Positions 39,384-52,222 of a stretch of 64,000 bases of DNA are shown in pieces; the stretch's first letter is position 1, and each line of letters starts with the position of its first letter. The notes beneath the pieces were generated by a model that saw only the letters and a list, made by a program, of their open reading frames with translations, ran no database searches and was not told the origin of the DNA. Location: contig MPNW01000015.1 in NCBI GenBank assembly GCA_011800805.1, positions 532,704 through 596,703 on the forward strand, given 5' to 3'. This DNA comes from Hirudo medicinalis. Lineage: Eukaryota > Annelida > Clitellata > Hirudinida > Hirudinidae. The position numbers and the translations under genes were made by a program.

Positions 39384-40933
39384 ATGGTTTCCAAACGCCT
39401 GCTTAGGACTCCGAAGTGCGCTAGATGTCGTAACCATGGAGTTGTTTCGTGCTTGAAGGGACACAAGAAGCACTGCCGATGGAAGGACTGCATTTGTCCG
39501 AACTGTTTGCTGGTTGTAGAAAGACAGAAAGTGATGGCTGCACAGGTGGCTCTAAGGAGGTTCGTCTCGTTACCTTTCCAGTTCCTTTCATATTTTGAGC
39601 TACAAATAGGATGTATGTGATACCTAGAGCTATCAAGGCCAACTAAACATTTTCCCCATTTCTCCAATTCGTTAAGACACCAGGAAGCTTCTTCTGAAGG
39701 GAAAAATTGCTTGAAAACGAGCAAGCCTTCCTTGCAGGCATGCCTGAGACCAAGCAGAGTGGAACACATTCTCAAGAAAAAGAAGGAACTTCAACAGAGC
39801 ATGAAGGATCTGCAGAGAGCTAAAGCTTCCAGGGACTTTTTGAATGGTAAAATGCTTTCTGCGGCAAACAATTATTTATTTGTAACAACATTTCAGCTTT
39901 TATGTGGCCATTTTATAATGAACATTCATATGTCACAATGAATTCAATTCAAGGAATTTAAAAGAAAGTAATTAAAATTCTTAAATCGGAGTCGTCCTTA
40001 GCAACAGGTTGCCGTATTTTTCGCTTATTATATTATATTATTACGTTGTTGATTTGAAATGTATTCTGTGATAATTAATTCTTAAATTAAACACTCCACT
40101 TCAATTGCATGTTGATGTTTAGCAACTTTCAACGCTCTTAAACGATCATTTTTATCGGAATGTCCTCATTTGACCTGACCTTAAACTGACCACTGGGAAT
40201 CATTTCATGAAATCATATTTTATCTCGATTGAGCTTTTGTATCTCTTCAGATGAAACTTAAAACCATTTTTTTTTCATTTCGTAAATACTTTAGCGTTCT
40301 TTACATGACTGTGACATAATCGTGATTACCAATTTAAAAATAATTTTTGAAGCCTTCAAATCAAGACTTTACATTGAAAAATCACAACTTTCCTGCTCGC
40401 CCATTTTGAGAAAACGACGGTGTTTTGCTGAAAGAGAACTCGAGTCGGCCGCGTTGTCTTATGAAGAGAGCAGTCACTCTTTCGGAAGAAGCAACAGTTG
40501 CAACAACATTTCACCGCTGCAAATCAACAACGATTTATCAACGCCTCGTGATTTGAATTGCAAAGTTCCGTCCCTTTCAGGATTTCAACGCAACTTCTCC
40601 ATTGGGATTCAGCCAAACCCGCTACTCATTGGACAACATGGAAATGACTTCATGAAAGACCAACCAATGACAAGCTGTCCCTCCATTTCATTTTTGACAA
40701 CGAAATATTTTCCAAGCATTAATTTTTCCAACTTCGAAAATGCAATCCATTCAAGAAATCCGTTGTCAAGTCAGCATTTATGGTTGCTAGGAAACTTGTT
40801 CAAATCCAGACAACAGGGAAACACTAACTTGGATGCAAACCAATCACCCTCAATCGACTCTCGAAAACAAAATCCAACCAAAAATAACAAACGCCTCACT
40901 TCCTTCTCCATAGAAATTTTGCTCTCAAAATGA
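39384..40933 (+). CDS. DMRT2: DM-domain transcription factor, DMRT2-like
   Basis: Exon 1 (39384-39559) encodes a complete DM domain at residues about 8-58: [20 protein letters not shown], then [18 protein letters not shown] and AAQVALRR. All zinc ligands (CCHC/HCCC type) are present. The [11 protein letters not shown] string is closest to DMRT2 as I remember it. Exon 2 (39677-39846) continues with a basic segment and a coiled stretch ([20 protein letters not shown]). A 3' open frame from about 40,350 to 40,933 encodes a polar Ser/Asn-rich tail ending in a stop and probably belongs to the gene, joining at about 40,353 in phase 1. That acceptor is weak. A stronger acceptor at 40,250 would instead end the protein after three residues. 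Family role: sequence-specific DNA binding in sexual and left-right or muscle development. Confidence 0.87.
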
Positions 40934-42522
40934 ATGATTCCAAACATCATCTGCTAATCTTTCAAAAATGGCGCCATGGTGTTTATTAGTATTGCAATGA
41001 CTCCATAATAACGGATTTTAAATTTTGAATGAATTCTATTAACAATTACTTTAATTTGTCCGCTTCAACAATTGATTATTTATCTTTGGTTTGATTTCTC
41101 GTTGCACAATTCAAAGTCGTGGATGTAAATAAATAAATTGGAAATTGTTCTCGAAATGAATGGCTATCACAAAAGCATGGAAACACGAGGCAATTTATCG
41201 GCGTCAAAGATTGTTTCTTTAAACATGAAATCGATCTGCGGTGCACCTCGAAATAAAAGCATTTCCTGAACAACATCTTCATCTGATGGAACTAAGTAGT
41301 GCGATATTCAGATTAAACCTCCACATTGATGGAAACAAGGAATTGCGTTTGAATCGAATTCGACTTAAGAGGATTCAGATGAACAGAAACATACATTAAT
41401 ATTAATGTACCGAAAAGTTAACATCCACTATTAATTATCTATTAATCCAAAAATAGAACATCCGGAAACCCAAGAATCAATAAAGCCGATACACTGCACT
41501 ATGTGGTTGAAAAGGAAAAATGTGTATCCAGCGAAAACATTGGAACAGATGTAATGGGGGTCATTATGACAACTTTATGCACTTTGCAACCTTTCCAAGT
41601 AAACTGATCCTCCGTATCTGCTGAGAGCGCAAATAAACTCCAGGAGGAAATCGATCTCTCTTTATCTTTGTAGTGGAAAAAGCTTGGAAGAACATGGCGT
41701 GCTGATATCTCCTGTTTACTTGTTTATATCGACTGCTTGTCTTCTTGTGGTTGTCGAGAATAAATATCGAAGCAATGGCCAATTCCGCTCATTATTCGAT
41801 CGATAAGATCAGTAAATATTTTCTTCTTCTTCAGTTTCAGCCAAGTTACAACAGATACATGTCAGAAGTTTAATATCAACCATTTCAATAGTGCTCAGTC
41901 GATGTTGGAATGTGGGTTAGCTTTACAAATGAAGCTTATTGATTGAAAGCAATTGTTGAACTCCATTGTTCACAGATGAAACGACCGCCGACAAAGTCTC
42001 GCAAAAACTTTGTACGGATAACAGTGAACAATTATTAGTATAATAAAGAAATGCAGAGGTCAGAATGTGCCATCAATGTCCAAATCTCAAAAATATCGAA
42101 ATTTCAATTGCAGGTAAAGATTTTTCCCTTTTATAAAAAAAATAAAAATAAAGTCCTATACATCCGCTAGGAAGCATTTTAACGCATCGTTGAAGAACTT
42201 AGAATCAACACAGCCTCACAAACACGTGCACTTAACATGCACTAACAAGGTGATCATCATCAGCTTCAGAATTTTATAACAACAACTGCATGGTTTGAAA
42301 CCCAACAATTTGTAATTTCTCGTAAGTTTTCAATTGGCCGAGATTAATTAAGTGTCTTGTTTTGTTCAAAATTCAACCCTTCATTGAGATTCTGCCACTT
42401 GTGTTATCTCGTCGAGTTGTGCAAACTGATACTGGTATTGAAAGAATACCCGATAATTTTTTCAGCGATAAAACAAATTATTTAAGAGTTAAGGTTAGAG
42501 GTTATTTCATGTTCTTTTAAAG
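40934..42522. other. Intergenic region
   Basis: Between the DMRT gene and the carboxypeptidase gene. No supported exon, RNA gene or recognisable repeat. Confidence 0.5.
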
Positions 42523-45492
42523 ATGGCAGATTTATTTCTCTTATTTTTCATCTGCATCTTTGGTCACAATTCTGCAATAAATTATCAAGGGTTGCAACAT
42601 TTTTTTAAATTTTATAGCAATTCAATTTTAATTCAATGCCTGAATTTATAGCGAAAGTTCCTTTTCAGTTATCACGTGATCAACAGCAGAAATGGAGATC
42701 AACTTCTGGAAAAAATTGGAATCGAAGAAGACTTTGTGGAGGACAAGGTTGGCTTCAGTTCATGATCTTTTACAAATATATATATAATCAAGCTATTACT
42801 TTTTAATGTAATTAATTTCAAATATCTCAGATCCGCTCGTTGAGAAGTGACCAATCTTCAATTCTCATCCATCCATCGTTGGTGGAAACGACTTTGAAAC
42901 GTTTAAAAAAAACTGGATTTAATTTTGTTGTCATCACAAAAGACCTACAAAAGTAATTTTTTTTTGTTTTCGTCAGATGAACTTCATCGGTTAAGTTCTT
43001 CCACAATTCTTTCAGAGACATCGATGAAGAAAGAAAACCTTCTTCACTTTCAGGGGATTGGTTTGAATCTTACCACACCTTTGAAGAGGTAAAACATTTG
43101 TCAACATTTTTATAAAAATAATTCTGTTGATTTAAACATTTATAAAATATCAATAACATTGATTATTTGCTGATTTAAAGATATCTTTCCATTTTTTTAT
43201 GATTTAATAACTTTTAAACTGAATTTATTAAACATATGTTTGCGTCAGATTCTTCAGTGGTTGAAGATGAAATCAGTTAAACACAGCAAATATTGTAGCC
43301 TCCTCGACATTGGAAAGAGCTACTACAAGAAGCCTTTGAGAGTAATTAAGGTAGATTTATATGGAGATTTCATATAACATTCATTAGTGTGTTTAAAATC
43401 AAATAAATAAATAATATATCTTTGGCACGAAATATCATCCGATTTTATTTTGATCTCAGTTGTTGCCATATTTAAAATGCATTCAAAAGTAATTATATTT
43501 AAACGTAATTAATTTTAATAATTACGTTGTGCGTTGAATTGTAAATAATAAGCACATGTTTATTTCCTGCTTAGATAGTAGGCGAGCCAAATCAATGTAA
43601 GAAAAAGCCATCAATCTGGATTGATTCAGGAATCCATGCAAGAGAATGGATAAGCCACAGTACAGGCCTGTATTTGATAGAAAGAGTGAGACAATATATA
43701 TATATATATACGATTGCTTGCTAAAACGACAAAATAACTCTTCCAGCTCTTGGAGGATTACCAAAACGATCCATTTGTGAGGTACATGAGGAATACTTAC
43801 GACTGGTATTTTCTTGTCGTCATCAACCCTGATGGATACGAATATTCATGGACAGATGTAAGACGCACAAGTCGTTTATAAAACAAGCAATTATTAAAAA
43901 TCATGTTCAATCAATTAAAATTTCAATTAAAGTCACGATGTTCTTTAGAACAGAATGTGGAGAAAATCCAGGTCACCAAATAACGGGTCTTCATGCTTAG
44001 GAACGGATATAAACAGAAACTTTGACCATTACTGGATGAGTAATAATGACTTTTAGCATGTTAGCTTATCAATTTTAACTAATATCGATCAAATATTTCA
44101 ATTCCATCAGCCGTAGGAGCAAGCAATAACCCTTGCTCGGAAACCTATGCTGGTTCGAAACCATTTTCCGAATCCGAGGGAAAAACTGTGGCAGACTTCA
44201 TCTTGAAAAACAAAGGAATATGGGATTTATTTATGACTCTTCATTCATATGGACATCTCTGGTTGTCTCCATGGGGTTACACCGCCCAACTGCCCGATAA
44301 TTATCCACAACTGGTGAATATTTCATTTAATGGATGTGCTCGCATAAGCACTGTGATATTGTGAGGCATTTAGATAGAAGTATTAATGCATGAAATTATA
44401 ATATGCATTTAATACACAATAAAATTCTTTAATAATATATTAATTTTTTTTAGGAAAAAGTGGGAAGAGCAGCGGTAGACGCTATTAAGGACTTTAGTGG
44501 AATCAATTACCGCTTTGGATCGTCTGCCAATGTTTTATGTTGGTCAAATAATTTATTTCTTTGCTCATTAAGAAGTCTTAACGTAAATGTAAATGTAGTT
44601 CATTTATATAGCGTCATATAAATAGCAGCAGATGCGCTTTTTGTTAACCATTTATATAGCGCTCCTTCCCAAGGGCGCTTATGGCAGTGCAGGCTGGGTT
44701 TCGAACATGACACATTCACTGTTGCCATTACCGCCGTATGCGGGAACGTAACCCATTCGGCCAACCTGCAGCCTGTTAATGCCATTAAGACTTGTGCAAT
44801 TTTGCATGTTTTCCGTTTATAAATTAATTGTCGAAACTATTTAAAGTTCTAGAAACATCCAATCAGAAGGATCTATATCATAACATGCAATAATATCAGT
44901 TATCGAGTTTTCGTATAGGTCAATTAGTACTAATCTTTAATAGCTTGACTTAAATCCCCATCTTATGTCTTTTCACAAAAAAATATCATTGCTTTTTTAA
45001 TTCTTTTTTTTTTTGCAAATTCTTCAATTTAACAGAACAAATGTAAATTTTATTTTAATTAAATGTTTATCCATCCAATCACATAGTTGCAATGCTGTCA
45101 TATTCTAGAGTAAATGTTGGATTTCCCAACATGCGATTGACTGTGTCAAATAAATAAATATCGATGTGCTTCTATTTTGTGTGCTTCACCGTTCAAAATA
45201 ATAAAACAAGCTGTCATTTAATTGATCCTTTCGATTGCTTCATTAATTTTCAGACAACTCTTCAGGAACCTCGCGAGATTGGGCCAAAGGGGTGCCAAAA
45301 ATCCCTCTTGTTTACACGGTCGAATTAAGAAATGGCTCAAGTTTCGTTCTTCCACCATCTGAAATCATTCCAACAGGCATAGAAATATGGCGAGCTTTAA
45401 AAGCATGCGTTAAGACAATGGAGACGGTGCTTCCACCGTCTTGCAAACTTTCAACTGAGGAGAATCATGGAAAACCTTATCCACCTGAATGA
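42523..45492 (+). CDS. Secreted M14A zinc carboxypeptidase with Arg at the specificity site
   Basis: Eleven exons in phase give 427 aa: 42523-42590, 42669-42747, 42831-42952, 43016-43088, 43249-43350, 43575-43685, 43747-43857, 43949-44039, 44111-44313, 44454-44538, 45254-45492. Residues 1-18 form a signal peptide ([18 protein letters not shown]). A pro-domain follows (GYHVINSR), then the peptidase. Zinc ligands: His169 and Glu172 in HAREW, and His297 in LHSYGHLW. Substrate-binding residues: Arg227 in NRMWRKSRS, Asn244-Arg245 in DINRNFD. Tyr349 (Tyr248 of bovine CPA) is created across the exon 10/11 junction. The catalytic Glu372 lies in TVELRN. Position 255 of CPA, which sets preference, is Arg356 (GTSRDWA); CPA has Ile, CPB Asp and human CPO Arg. 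Inference: it removes acidic C-terminal residues. No GPI-type tail is visible, unlike CPO. Confidence 0.94.
44585..44785. repeat. Interspersed repeat in carboxypeptidase intron
   Basis: Contains two copies of CATTTATATAGCG and a block TCCCAAGGGCGCTTATGGC. A related piece occurs near 47,805 (GCATAGCGTCATA). It resembles short interspersed repeats of invertebrates ending in TATATAGCGC. I cannot assign a family. Confidence 0.5.
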
Positions 45493-45518
45493 ATTTGATA
45501 AAATCATATACAGTAGAG

Positions 45519-45620
45519 GAGTGGTTTCCAAAGTTGGCGCTGGAGAGATGGGCGGTATTACCTCGAATAGTTTTGTTGAAGGAAAATTTATTTAAAGCAA
45601 AATTAGTTTGGAAACCACTG
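45519..45620. mobile_element. Probable 102-bp hAT MITE
   Basis: The ends are GAGTGGTTTCCAAA and its near-complement TTTGGAAACCACTG. Flanks CAGTAGAG and TAGCAGAG agree at 6 of 8 positions, fitting an aged 8-bp duplication. It lies just after the carboxypeptidase stop codon, so it may be part of that 3' UTR. Confidence 0.55.
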
Positions 45621-45628
45621 TAGCAGAG

Positions 45629-46953
45629 CATCGATTATCGGAAAGTCAATTATCCGAATATTATCGACAGTTGACATTTTTCGGATAAAAACTGTTTAAT
45701 CCAAAATAAAGAATTAAATTCAATGGAATTAAAATGATTTTTTGCGTCAAAGTTGCAGCAAACCTAACTCAGTTGATGAAGTTCAAGAAAAAGCTATTAA
45801 AAAAGCAAGGCCTGGTTTGCTTTTTTACGGTAGAAAATAAAGAAATGTGTCAATCTTTCGGAACTTGGCTGCCATGAAATGATTATCAAATTTTATCAGA
45901 AGACAAATCATGAATATTTTTTAACGAATACTGGATTGTGTTAGTCGTGAATGGGGAAAATATTCCTACTCGAGTCAAAAATGTGTTGCATATGAAGGAC
46001 CGGACTGACACAACTATTATTTGAAATCAACAGGAACTTCCGCGAAGCATTAAAAAGTAAAAAGTCGGACAAGAAAAGAAAAGTAAGCATCAGATTAATG
46101 AATCCAGCAAAAATTGGAATTTGGCCTTGTTGCCCAAAAAGTTGCTTCCGGTCCTGGATAATTAATTAAGTTAATAAATCGTTAAATATTTAAGATAATT
46201 GGATATCGATGATATAACCAACGAAATATGCATTTTTAAAAGTTGCTGTTAATAAGAATTTAAACTAAATAGTTTAAATAACTATTGTCGCATTTAAAAA
46301 GAAAATGAAGTACCTTCTCTAAGTTTTCTGCGAAACGGTGTCTCAAACACTACAGAAATGCTCAGAAATAGCTCAATCTTTTTCTAAAATGTGTGAAAAG
46401 CCGACCAAATAAAGTAACGACTAAGATCTTAATGCAGCTAAAATTTTAAAGACTTGCCAACATTAATGTTGGTCGACGTTTACGAGATGTTGGTCCAGGT
46501 CAAAATACTTCTTTATAACTATTTTTTTTATATAGCTTTATACCATTTTACGTATTTCCATGGTTGTTTTGATGGACAATGCCGATTTATCATGATAAAT
46601 TCTAATTTCAGTAAATAAAAAAAATTGTGTACAGTTAAACATTTGTGGTTTAGTAAAAGCTAAATATCCCGTGCGCCTCAACAAAGGCGAAAGCCAATGA
46701 TTTATAGGTGATTAGAGAATTTATTACTCATTTCACTAAGAAGCATCATTTAAAATACATTACATGAAAACTAAACTGGAAGAAATTATTATTATTTTTG
46801 TCATTACATTTATAATAGCAGCGTAATAATACTATTATTGATAATATATAAATACTTAATAATAATAATTATTATCATTATATGAGATGACCTCAGAGCT
46901 TAACAAAACTTCATATAAGTTCATCTAAGCAATTTTCGGAGGATGTCCGCTGT
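45629..46953. other. Intergenic, possible pogo/Tigger-like end
   Basis: At 45,628-45,680 there are ATTATCGGAAAG and TTATCCGAATATTATCG strings like the ends of pogo/Tigger elements, but no transposase is readable. The rest is AT-rich with no feature I can support. Confidence 0.3.
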
Positions 46954-47169
46954 TCAGAAAGATCTGCATTTCGCTCGTTCTGGGTTTCTGCTGGTAGTTT
47001 GAGAATATTCTTTTGGTCTGTTAGAGGCATGGTCTTGTGCCGCGATGATGCTTTCTGTTTCTCCTTCTGTTTCACCAGCACTTCTCGACCAAATCATAGT
47101 ATCCTCTACGTCTGTCCCTGGTTTGTCAAAAACACGAAAGAAATGATTGTTATTAGAGTCTAAGGTCAT
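46954..47169 (-). mobile_element. Probable LINE ORF remnant
   Basis: The minus-strand frame contains GETEGETESIIAAQDHASN followed by CRSF. This resembles the conserved tail KKETEGLI-x-AAQDQAL...CRLC found in several non-LTR polyproteins. It is short and degraded. I rely on memory for this motif. Confidence 0.4.
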
Positions 47170-47499
47170 CGAATTTATTATTTATTATATCATTTTTTAT
47201 TTCATAAAGCCTGTAATAATTTGGTCAAAGTTTAAACTGAATCTTATGTTACATTTTTATTCATAGGTCGGTTTATGTATAGAGTTAGTTTCAATGCTCA
47301 CAAACTTTGAGTATTCTTTAACTTTTGAAAAGTGCGCGACGCATATTTTTGGAAATAATTCATAAACAAATAAAAGTCGATCCAAGTTGCGTAACCATCG
47401 GCCAAAGGAAGAAAATAGAAATGGTATGACATGAGTTTTAGCACCGAACTTCTGTACAGAATTTTTATAAAGCCTTACCACTTAGGTCATCCTGTTAAT

Positions 47500-48945
47500 C
47501 CAAAGGTTTTGGGCACATGTTAATTTCTGGCGGGACGATTACATTCTTTCAGAACGGTAAACATGACATTTATTAATTTGTCTATGTTTGCACAATATTA
47601 CACTTATAAAACTTTCAAACGTCAAGTTACAAACACTGTTAAAAGGATTTAAATGCGGTTAGGTGCTCTTTTTTTTTCAAAATTTCTGATTTATATTTCC
47701 TAGGGTACTTTACGATCTTGCCGATGCTCATTATCAATGGACTACATATTCACGAGGTAATTGAATAATAATAATAATAATAATAATAATAGTTAATTTA
47801 TAATGCGCCATTTGCATAGCGTCATAGGCAGAGAATATCCATTGTTAATATTATTCCGAACCTTTGGAACCCCAAATTAAATTAACATTTGATAAATCGA
47901 TATTTTTTTAGAACATTTGTAAATTTGATCGTAAACTTAGGATTCTATCAAGAGGTGGATTTTGTTAAAAGTATTTTGATTTGATTTACCAATAAACCTT
48001 TGAACATTGAAAACATGGGAAAACCGAATATGTTTGGATCATCGAATTGGTCAGATTTTAAATATTTTACTGGTTAAAAAACTCTTACCCGAATAATCAC
48101 TCAAATATTCTTAACATTGCAGATAATATTGCTACCAGCAAATATTGAACTTCATGTTGGAAGATAACAAAGAATCCGAGAACAAAAACGGTCAAATTGC
48201 ACTTGAATTTCCTCAGCATCACTGACATTGATCTTTTAGAATTTGTTAATGTGAGTTTTGATTAAGATATTTTTATCATCAAATGGATTCGAATAGTCTG
48301 AAATTAGCAATTATATGATGTCATCGATAAGGAGCACTCAATAATTTTTATTTATATGCTTTTAGTTGTCGACTGCTGTTCAAATTTCTTCTATGGAATG
48401 TTGTGAGATTCAAACACGCAGCAAAAAACACCACCTATATTAACAGAATTTCCTCCTCCGAAATCGCCTAACGCTAGCAAATGTGTTAAAGTTACAAAGG
48501 GCCTAAGGAGAAAACAATGGAATTTTTGGATAAAGATATTTAATAACAGCAACAACAATTTTTTTTTAATTTAAAGTTAAAACTGCATTTCTTGTCTGCA
48601 AAGCTGCAAAATTGTCGATCACTTTATCGGAATCAAATTCTTTCAACCATCTCACTCTCAAGTTGAGAGTCTCAACTAATAATTTTGCAATATCAGAAAG
48701 CTTTACCTATCCCATGGTAGATAGCAAATAATTCATTACAGTTTTAGTTTTGAAAATTTGGTGAGTTGATGCTTATATTTAACAAACATCAGAAAACCAC
48801 TCCAACAAAGACGTCCTCATATTTTGTTAAGTCTCTTGTTGAGGTAATCCTTGTAGAAGTTTCGAGGGAGGACAAGTCGTTTCTGTCGTTCACCGAGTTT
48901 TTGAAGTCTTTCTGGTGGGACGATCACATTCTTTCAGAATGGAGA
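47500..48945. repeat. Pair of dispersed copies sharing a 34-bp block
   Basis: TTTCTGGCGGGACGATTACA at about 47,525 and TTTCTGGTGGGACGATCACA at about 48,909, each followed by TTCTTTCAGAA, are direct copies of an unknown repeat. An (AAT)n run lies at about 47,766-47,790 between them. No gene is seen in this interval. Confidence 0.45.
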
Positions 48946-49229
48946 ATAATTGTTCCACAGCTCTCATGATCATTAAATAATGGCTTATAACCTTTGTAGA
49001 GCTATTTAATACTCCTGGAAATCTCCGATATAGGCATATTCAGGTTTTAAGGCTTTTATTAGCCCCTTTTCAATATCATTAAGTTTATTTCCAGAACCCA
49101 TCGTTAATAACTATCAGTACTTTTATCACTTAAGAAATGTATGCACGTGAGGCCATATATTGAAAGCCTTTTTTAAATAACGAGCTTTTCTGAGTCCCGT
49201 AATAAAAAATGATATCATGAACAAGAGTT

Positions 49230-49400
49230 AGGGCCGCTGTCAGAAATTTCTAGTCTCTAGGCACAACGGCCACGAGCCCCTATGTTATGCCAATATGGTA
49301 ATGGAAAGCAAAAAGGGTCATGAATGTAAAATTTTAATATTTCAAAAGATTAACAAATTGCCAATCCCCTGTGCACTTTCTCCCCTATCGTCGCCATGCT
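49230..49400. mobile_element. Inverted relative of the 4584 MITE
   Basis: Reverse-complemented, 49,330-49,230 aligns with 4,630-4,716: TTTGCTTTCCATTACCA, CATAGGGGC, and a CAGAAATTTC near the end. The outer terminus is AGGGCCGCTGTC. The other end is not clear. Confidence 0.5.
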
Positions 49401-50426
49401 GGCAGGATGTTAGAGAACCCAAATAAACATCTGTTAAAGGATGATTCAAAGATGGTCTGGGCCGCCATTTTGGATTGCCATTGTATGATTCCTCCTAACT
49501 TGTTTACTTAGAGGGGAAGCAGAATTCAGCAAAATTACCTCCCGATTTGATGAATGTTTTTGTGGCATCCTTTGATGCTTGTTAACTTTTGAAGTAAATG
49601 AGTAAAATGACAGCCAACACGATCAACGTCATAAATAAAACATGAATTTCAGATTAAGCCTAAATAATCCAAAACGTTTCTAGTTTCATTCGAATGGAAG
49701 CTTAGCATCTGCATTTGAAGACTTTGTAATGGAGAAAGGCCTAGAGAACAAACTCCAATTGTTGAAATATAAAGGCTTCACGGCCCAATATGTTTTGCAC
49801 GTGAGCTTAGTAAAAAATTTGCAATGTATGACGCTTATGGCAAGTTTTTGATTGGAGCTTTTTGTTGTTAAATTTTTCTTGTTAATAATTGGAAGATTTC
49901 TTTTGCCAATCGTTCAAGTCATTGGTTACATTTGTTTTAAATTGATAATGTGGTGGAAAGTTCAAATATTTTCAGTTTCTAATCTATGCAATGTTGTTAA
50001 TATTCAATACATATTATTTTTTGTTTAATATTTTACTAATAACGGCATAATTTGTAGTAGCCATATAATTTACAATTGGAAGCATTAACGATTTCATTTG
50101 CAAGCTTAAATTTGCAAGTCTAAATTATGATACGGTAAATAATAAAAAATATTTCAATGAATTCATATTTTACGAAAAAAGCATTAATCTCATTTTGAGA
50201 GCCAATGATATGAGTGGTTCCAGATCCGAAGTGTCAGTTTAAAAGATGACCCTTGATATTTTAGAAGTCTCGTAATTCTTTGAAATTGCTATTTTCAAAG
50301 AGGCAAAATACAAGTTCGCAGAACTTTTTCATACGGACATTTTTAGACATAAACATATCGATTGACCGGTTACTATTTTGGTAGCCGTTTTGCGTTATTG
50401 CGCCTGAGAATAAGAAATTTGTAAAA
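49401..50426. other. Upstream region of the PAR bZIP gene
   Basis: AT-rich. No exon, RNA gene or recognisable repeat seen. It should contain the promoter. Confidence 0.45.
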
Positions 50427-51636
50427 ATGTCCAATAAAAAATGTGATAAAACTGACGTATCTCTTCGGATGTTATTAGAGAATCCGGAATTGCTCGAAGC
50501 ACCTAGCTATGACGAACGTAAGATCATGTAATTTATTGTTATAGATATCTAGGTATGGATTTAACAAATTATATCAGAAATTAATTGTGATCACATCTTG
50601 CGCTATCTTTCTAATATGTATGTCATAAAAATCACTTTAAAAAAAACTCTAAAGGAAAACTTAAACTCCAAGGCGGAGCATTGCACTTTTGCAGCGTCTT
50701 ACAAGAGAAAAGATTTCATGACGGAAACCACCAAATATGACACACAGTCAGCCTTCCTGGTTCCCAACATTTGGCAGGATACCATACCACCAGAATTCCT
50801 GGATTTGTCTTCAGAACCATTTGATCACATAGACGTCAGTGCATGGCTGAACGAACAATCTAAGTTGAGAGAATCCAACATTTGCATATTGAACAACAAT
50901 AATATCCAGCCCCCCCATCCTCACTACTCATACCAATGCTTTGAAGTTGATTGTGAGGCTAACATACCCCCAAACCAAGGTTGGGAAATTTCTGATTATT
51001 AATTACATTCATGAATGTTTTTCATCGATGTTTATGTCTCAATACAGACCACGACATATCCTCCTCAGCAAACCAAGATGTGTCACACTGTGAGTACACC
51101 AACTCATCATCTGGCTCGCAATCAGAATTATCTCAAAAGACTCCTGCAGTGCATGGCAAGCTCAATCTCCCCATGAAAGCAAGTAGGTGATCCTATCTAA
51201 ATTTTATACTAGGGCACATTTAAAATTTTTGCTGATTCAAGTTGCAGGAGATGAATCGTTCGACCCCAGCAAGAGATCATTCACCGTTGACGAACTCAAA
51301 GTCGCACCCATCTTACCGAAATCACGAAAGGTCCAAATAAACCACAAATGTTACACGGCTATTACTTTCACTGTTGCTTGATCTATATTCTCCACCTTGC
51401 AGAATTTCGTGCCATCAGAGAAGAAGGATGACCATTATTGGACAAAGAGAATGAAGAACAATACAGCTGCAAAGAGATCCAGGGAAGCAAAAAGGATGAA
51501 AGAGAACCAAATAAGTCTGAGGACAGCTTATCTTGAGGAAGAGAATGCCAGACTGATAAGTGAACTCAGGAGTACAATTGCAGAAAGAGATGAACTGAAG
51601 AAAAAGCTGACGGAATATGGATATATTGCTGAATGA
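50427..51636 (+). CDS. PAR-type bZIP transcription factor (DBP/TEF/HLF/Pdp1-like)
   Basis: Five exons in phase give 314 aa: 50427-50517, 50578-50979, 51048-51182, 51248-51330 and 51403-51636. An activation segment [20 protein letters not shown] matches the conserved FLGPxLWDKTLP-like region of PAR factors. The PAR extension is [14 protein letters not shown], then [16 protein letters not shown]. The basic region follows ([20 protein letters not shown]), then a leucine-zipper-like coil ending at the stop. The zipper heptads read L, N, L, I and L with moderate strength. Family role: binding TTAYGTAA sites in circadian output, growth and detoxification programmes. The start of exon 2 encodes a Lys/Leu-rich stretch of about 25 aa that I do not recognise, so a shorter exon is possible. 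It is convergent with calnexin, 586 bp apart. Confidence 0.92.
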
Positions 51637-52222
51637 TTTATTTCAACTCTCACATAATTTTTTTAACAATGTAGGGAAAGTCCTATCAAGATGTAATCAC
51701 TAAATTAAGTTTAGCACATTACTTGAGACAGCTGTTGACTGAATGGCCCCAACTTGATTTGAAATTTCTTGCAAAGCCTATTTTTACTTACTTCAAATGT
51801 GCTACATGAATGAGACTTCAAAATAACTGTAATGTGGAAAACAGGATATCCTTGTCTAAATCAATTTCTTTTCTGAAATGAGTCAATTGATGTCAACTGG
51901 TGCATCCAATCATCGTGGCATGTTATTGTGATCGAGCAAATCATAACAAATCCTACAGTTCAGCAATTACACTAATACATTCACGAGTCACAAAGCTCAG
52001 ACAAATGAGAAACATGACCTAAATGAATATCAAGCTTGTCACCAAGACATCGGTCACAATTCTCATTCACTGCAAGAAGTCAAACAAAACTCAAAAGTCA
52101 AGTCGAAAGCATGACATACATTTAACATTAGTTGTGTCAATTAAACACAAATAATCAGAAGATGGTGAAAACACATTCATAGTTTTTACTCATGCTTCCC
52201 TCCCTAACAACATCGACTGGAA
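51637..52222. other. Convergent 3' UTR region
   Basis: 586 bp between the stop codons of the bZIP and calnexin genes, probably filled by their 3' UTRs. No other feature is seen. Confidence 0.5.

Noticed and set aside
46000..46140. Possible pogo/Tigger transposase
   Set aside because: Only short end-like strings (TTATCCGAATA) are visible; no DDE or CENP-B-type motif could be read.
31829..51636. Functional gene cluster of plus-strand genes
   Set aside because: Copper ATPase, DM factor, carboxypeptidase and PAR bZIP have unrelated known roles and are separated by ordinary intergenic gaps; same orientation alone is no evidence of a system.
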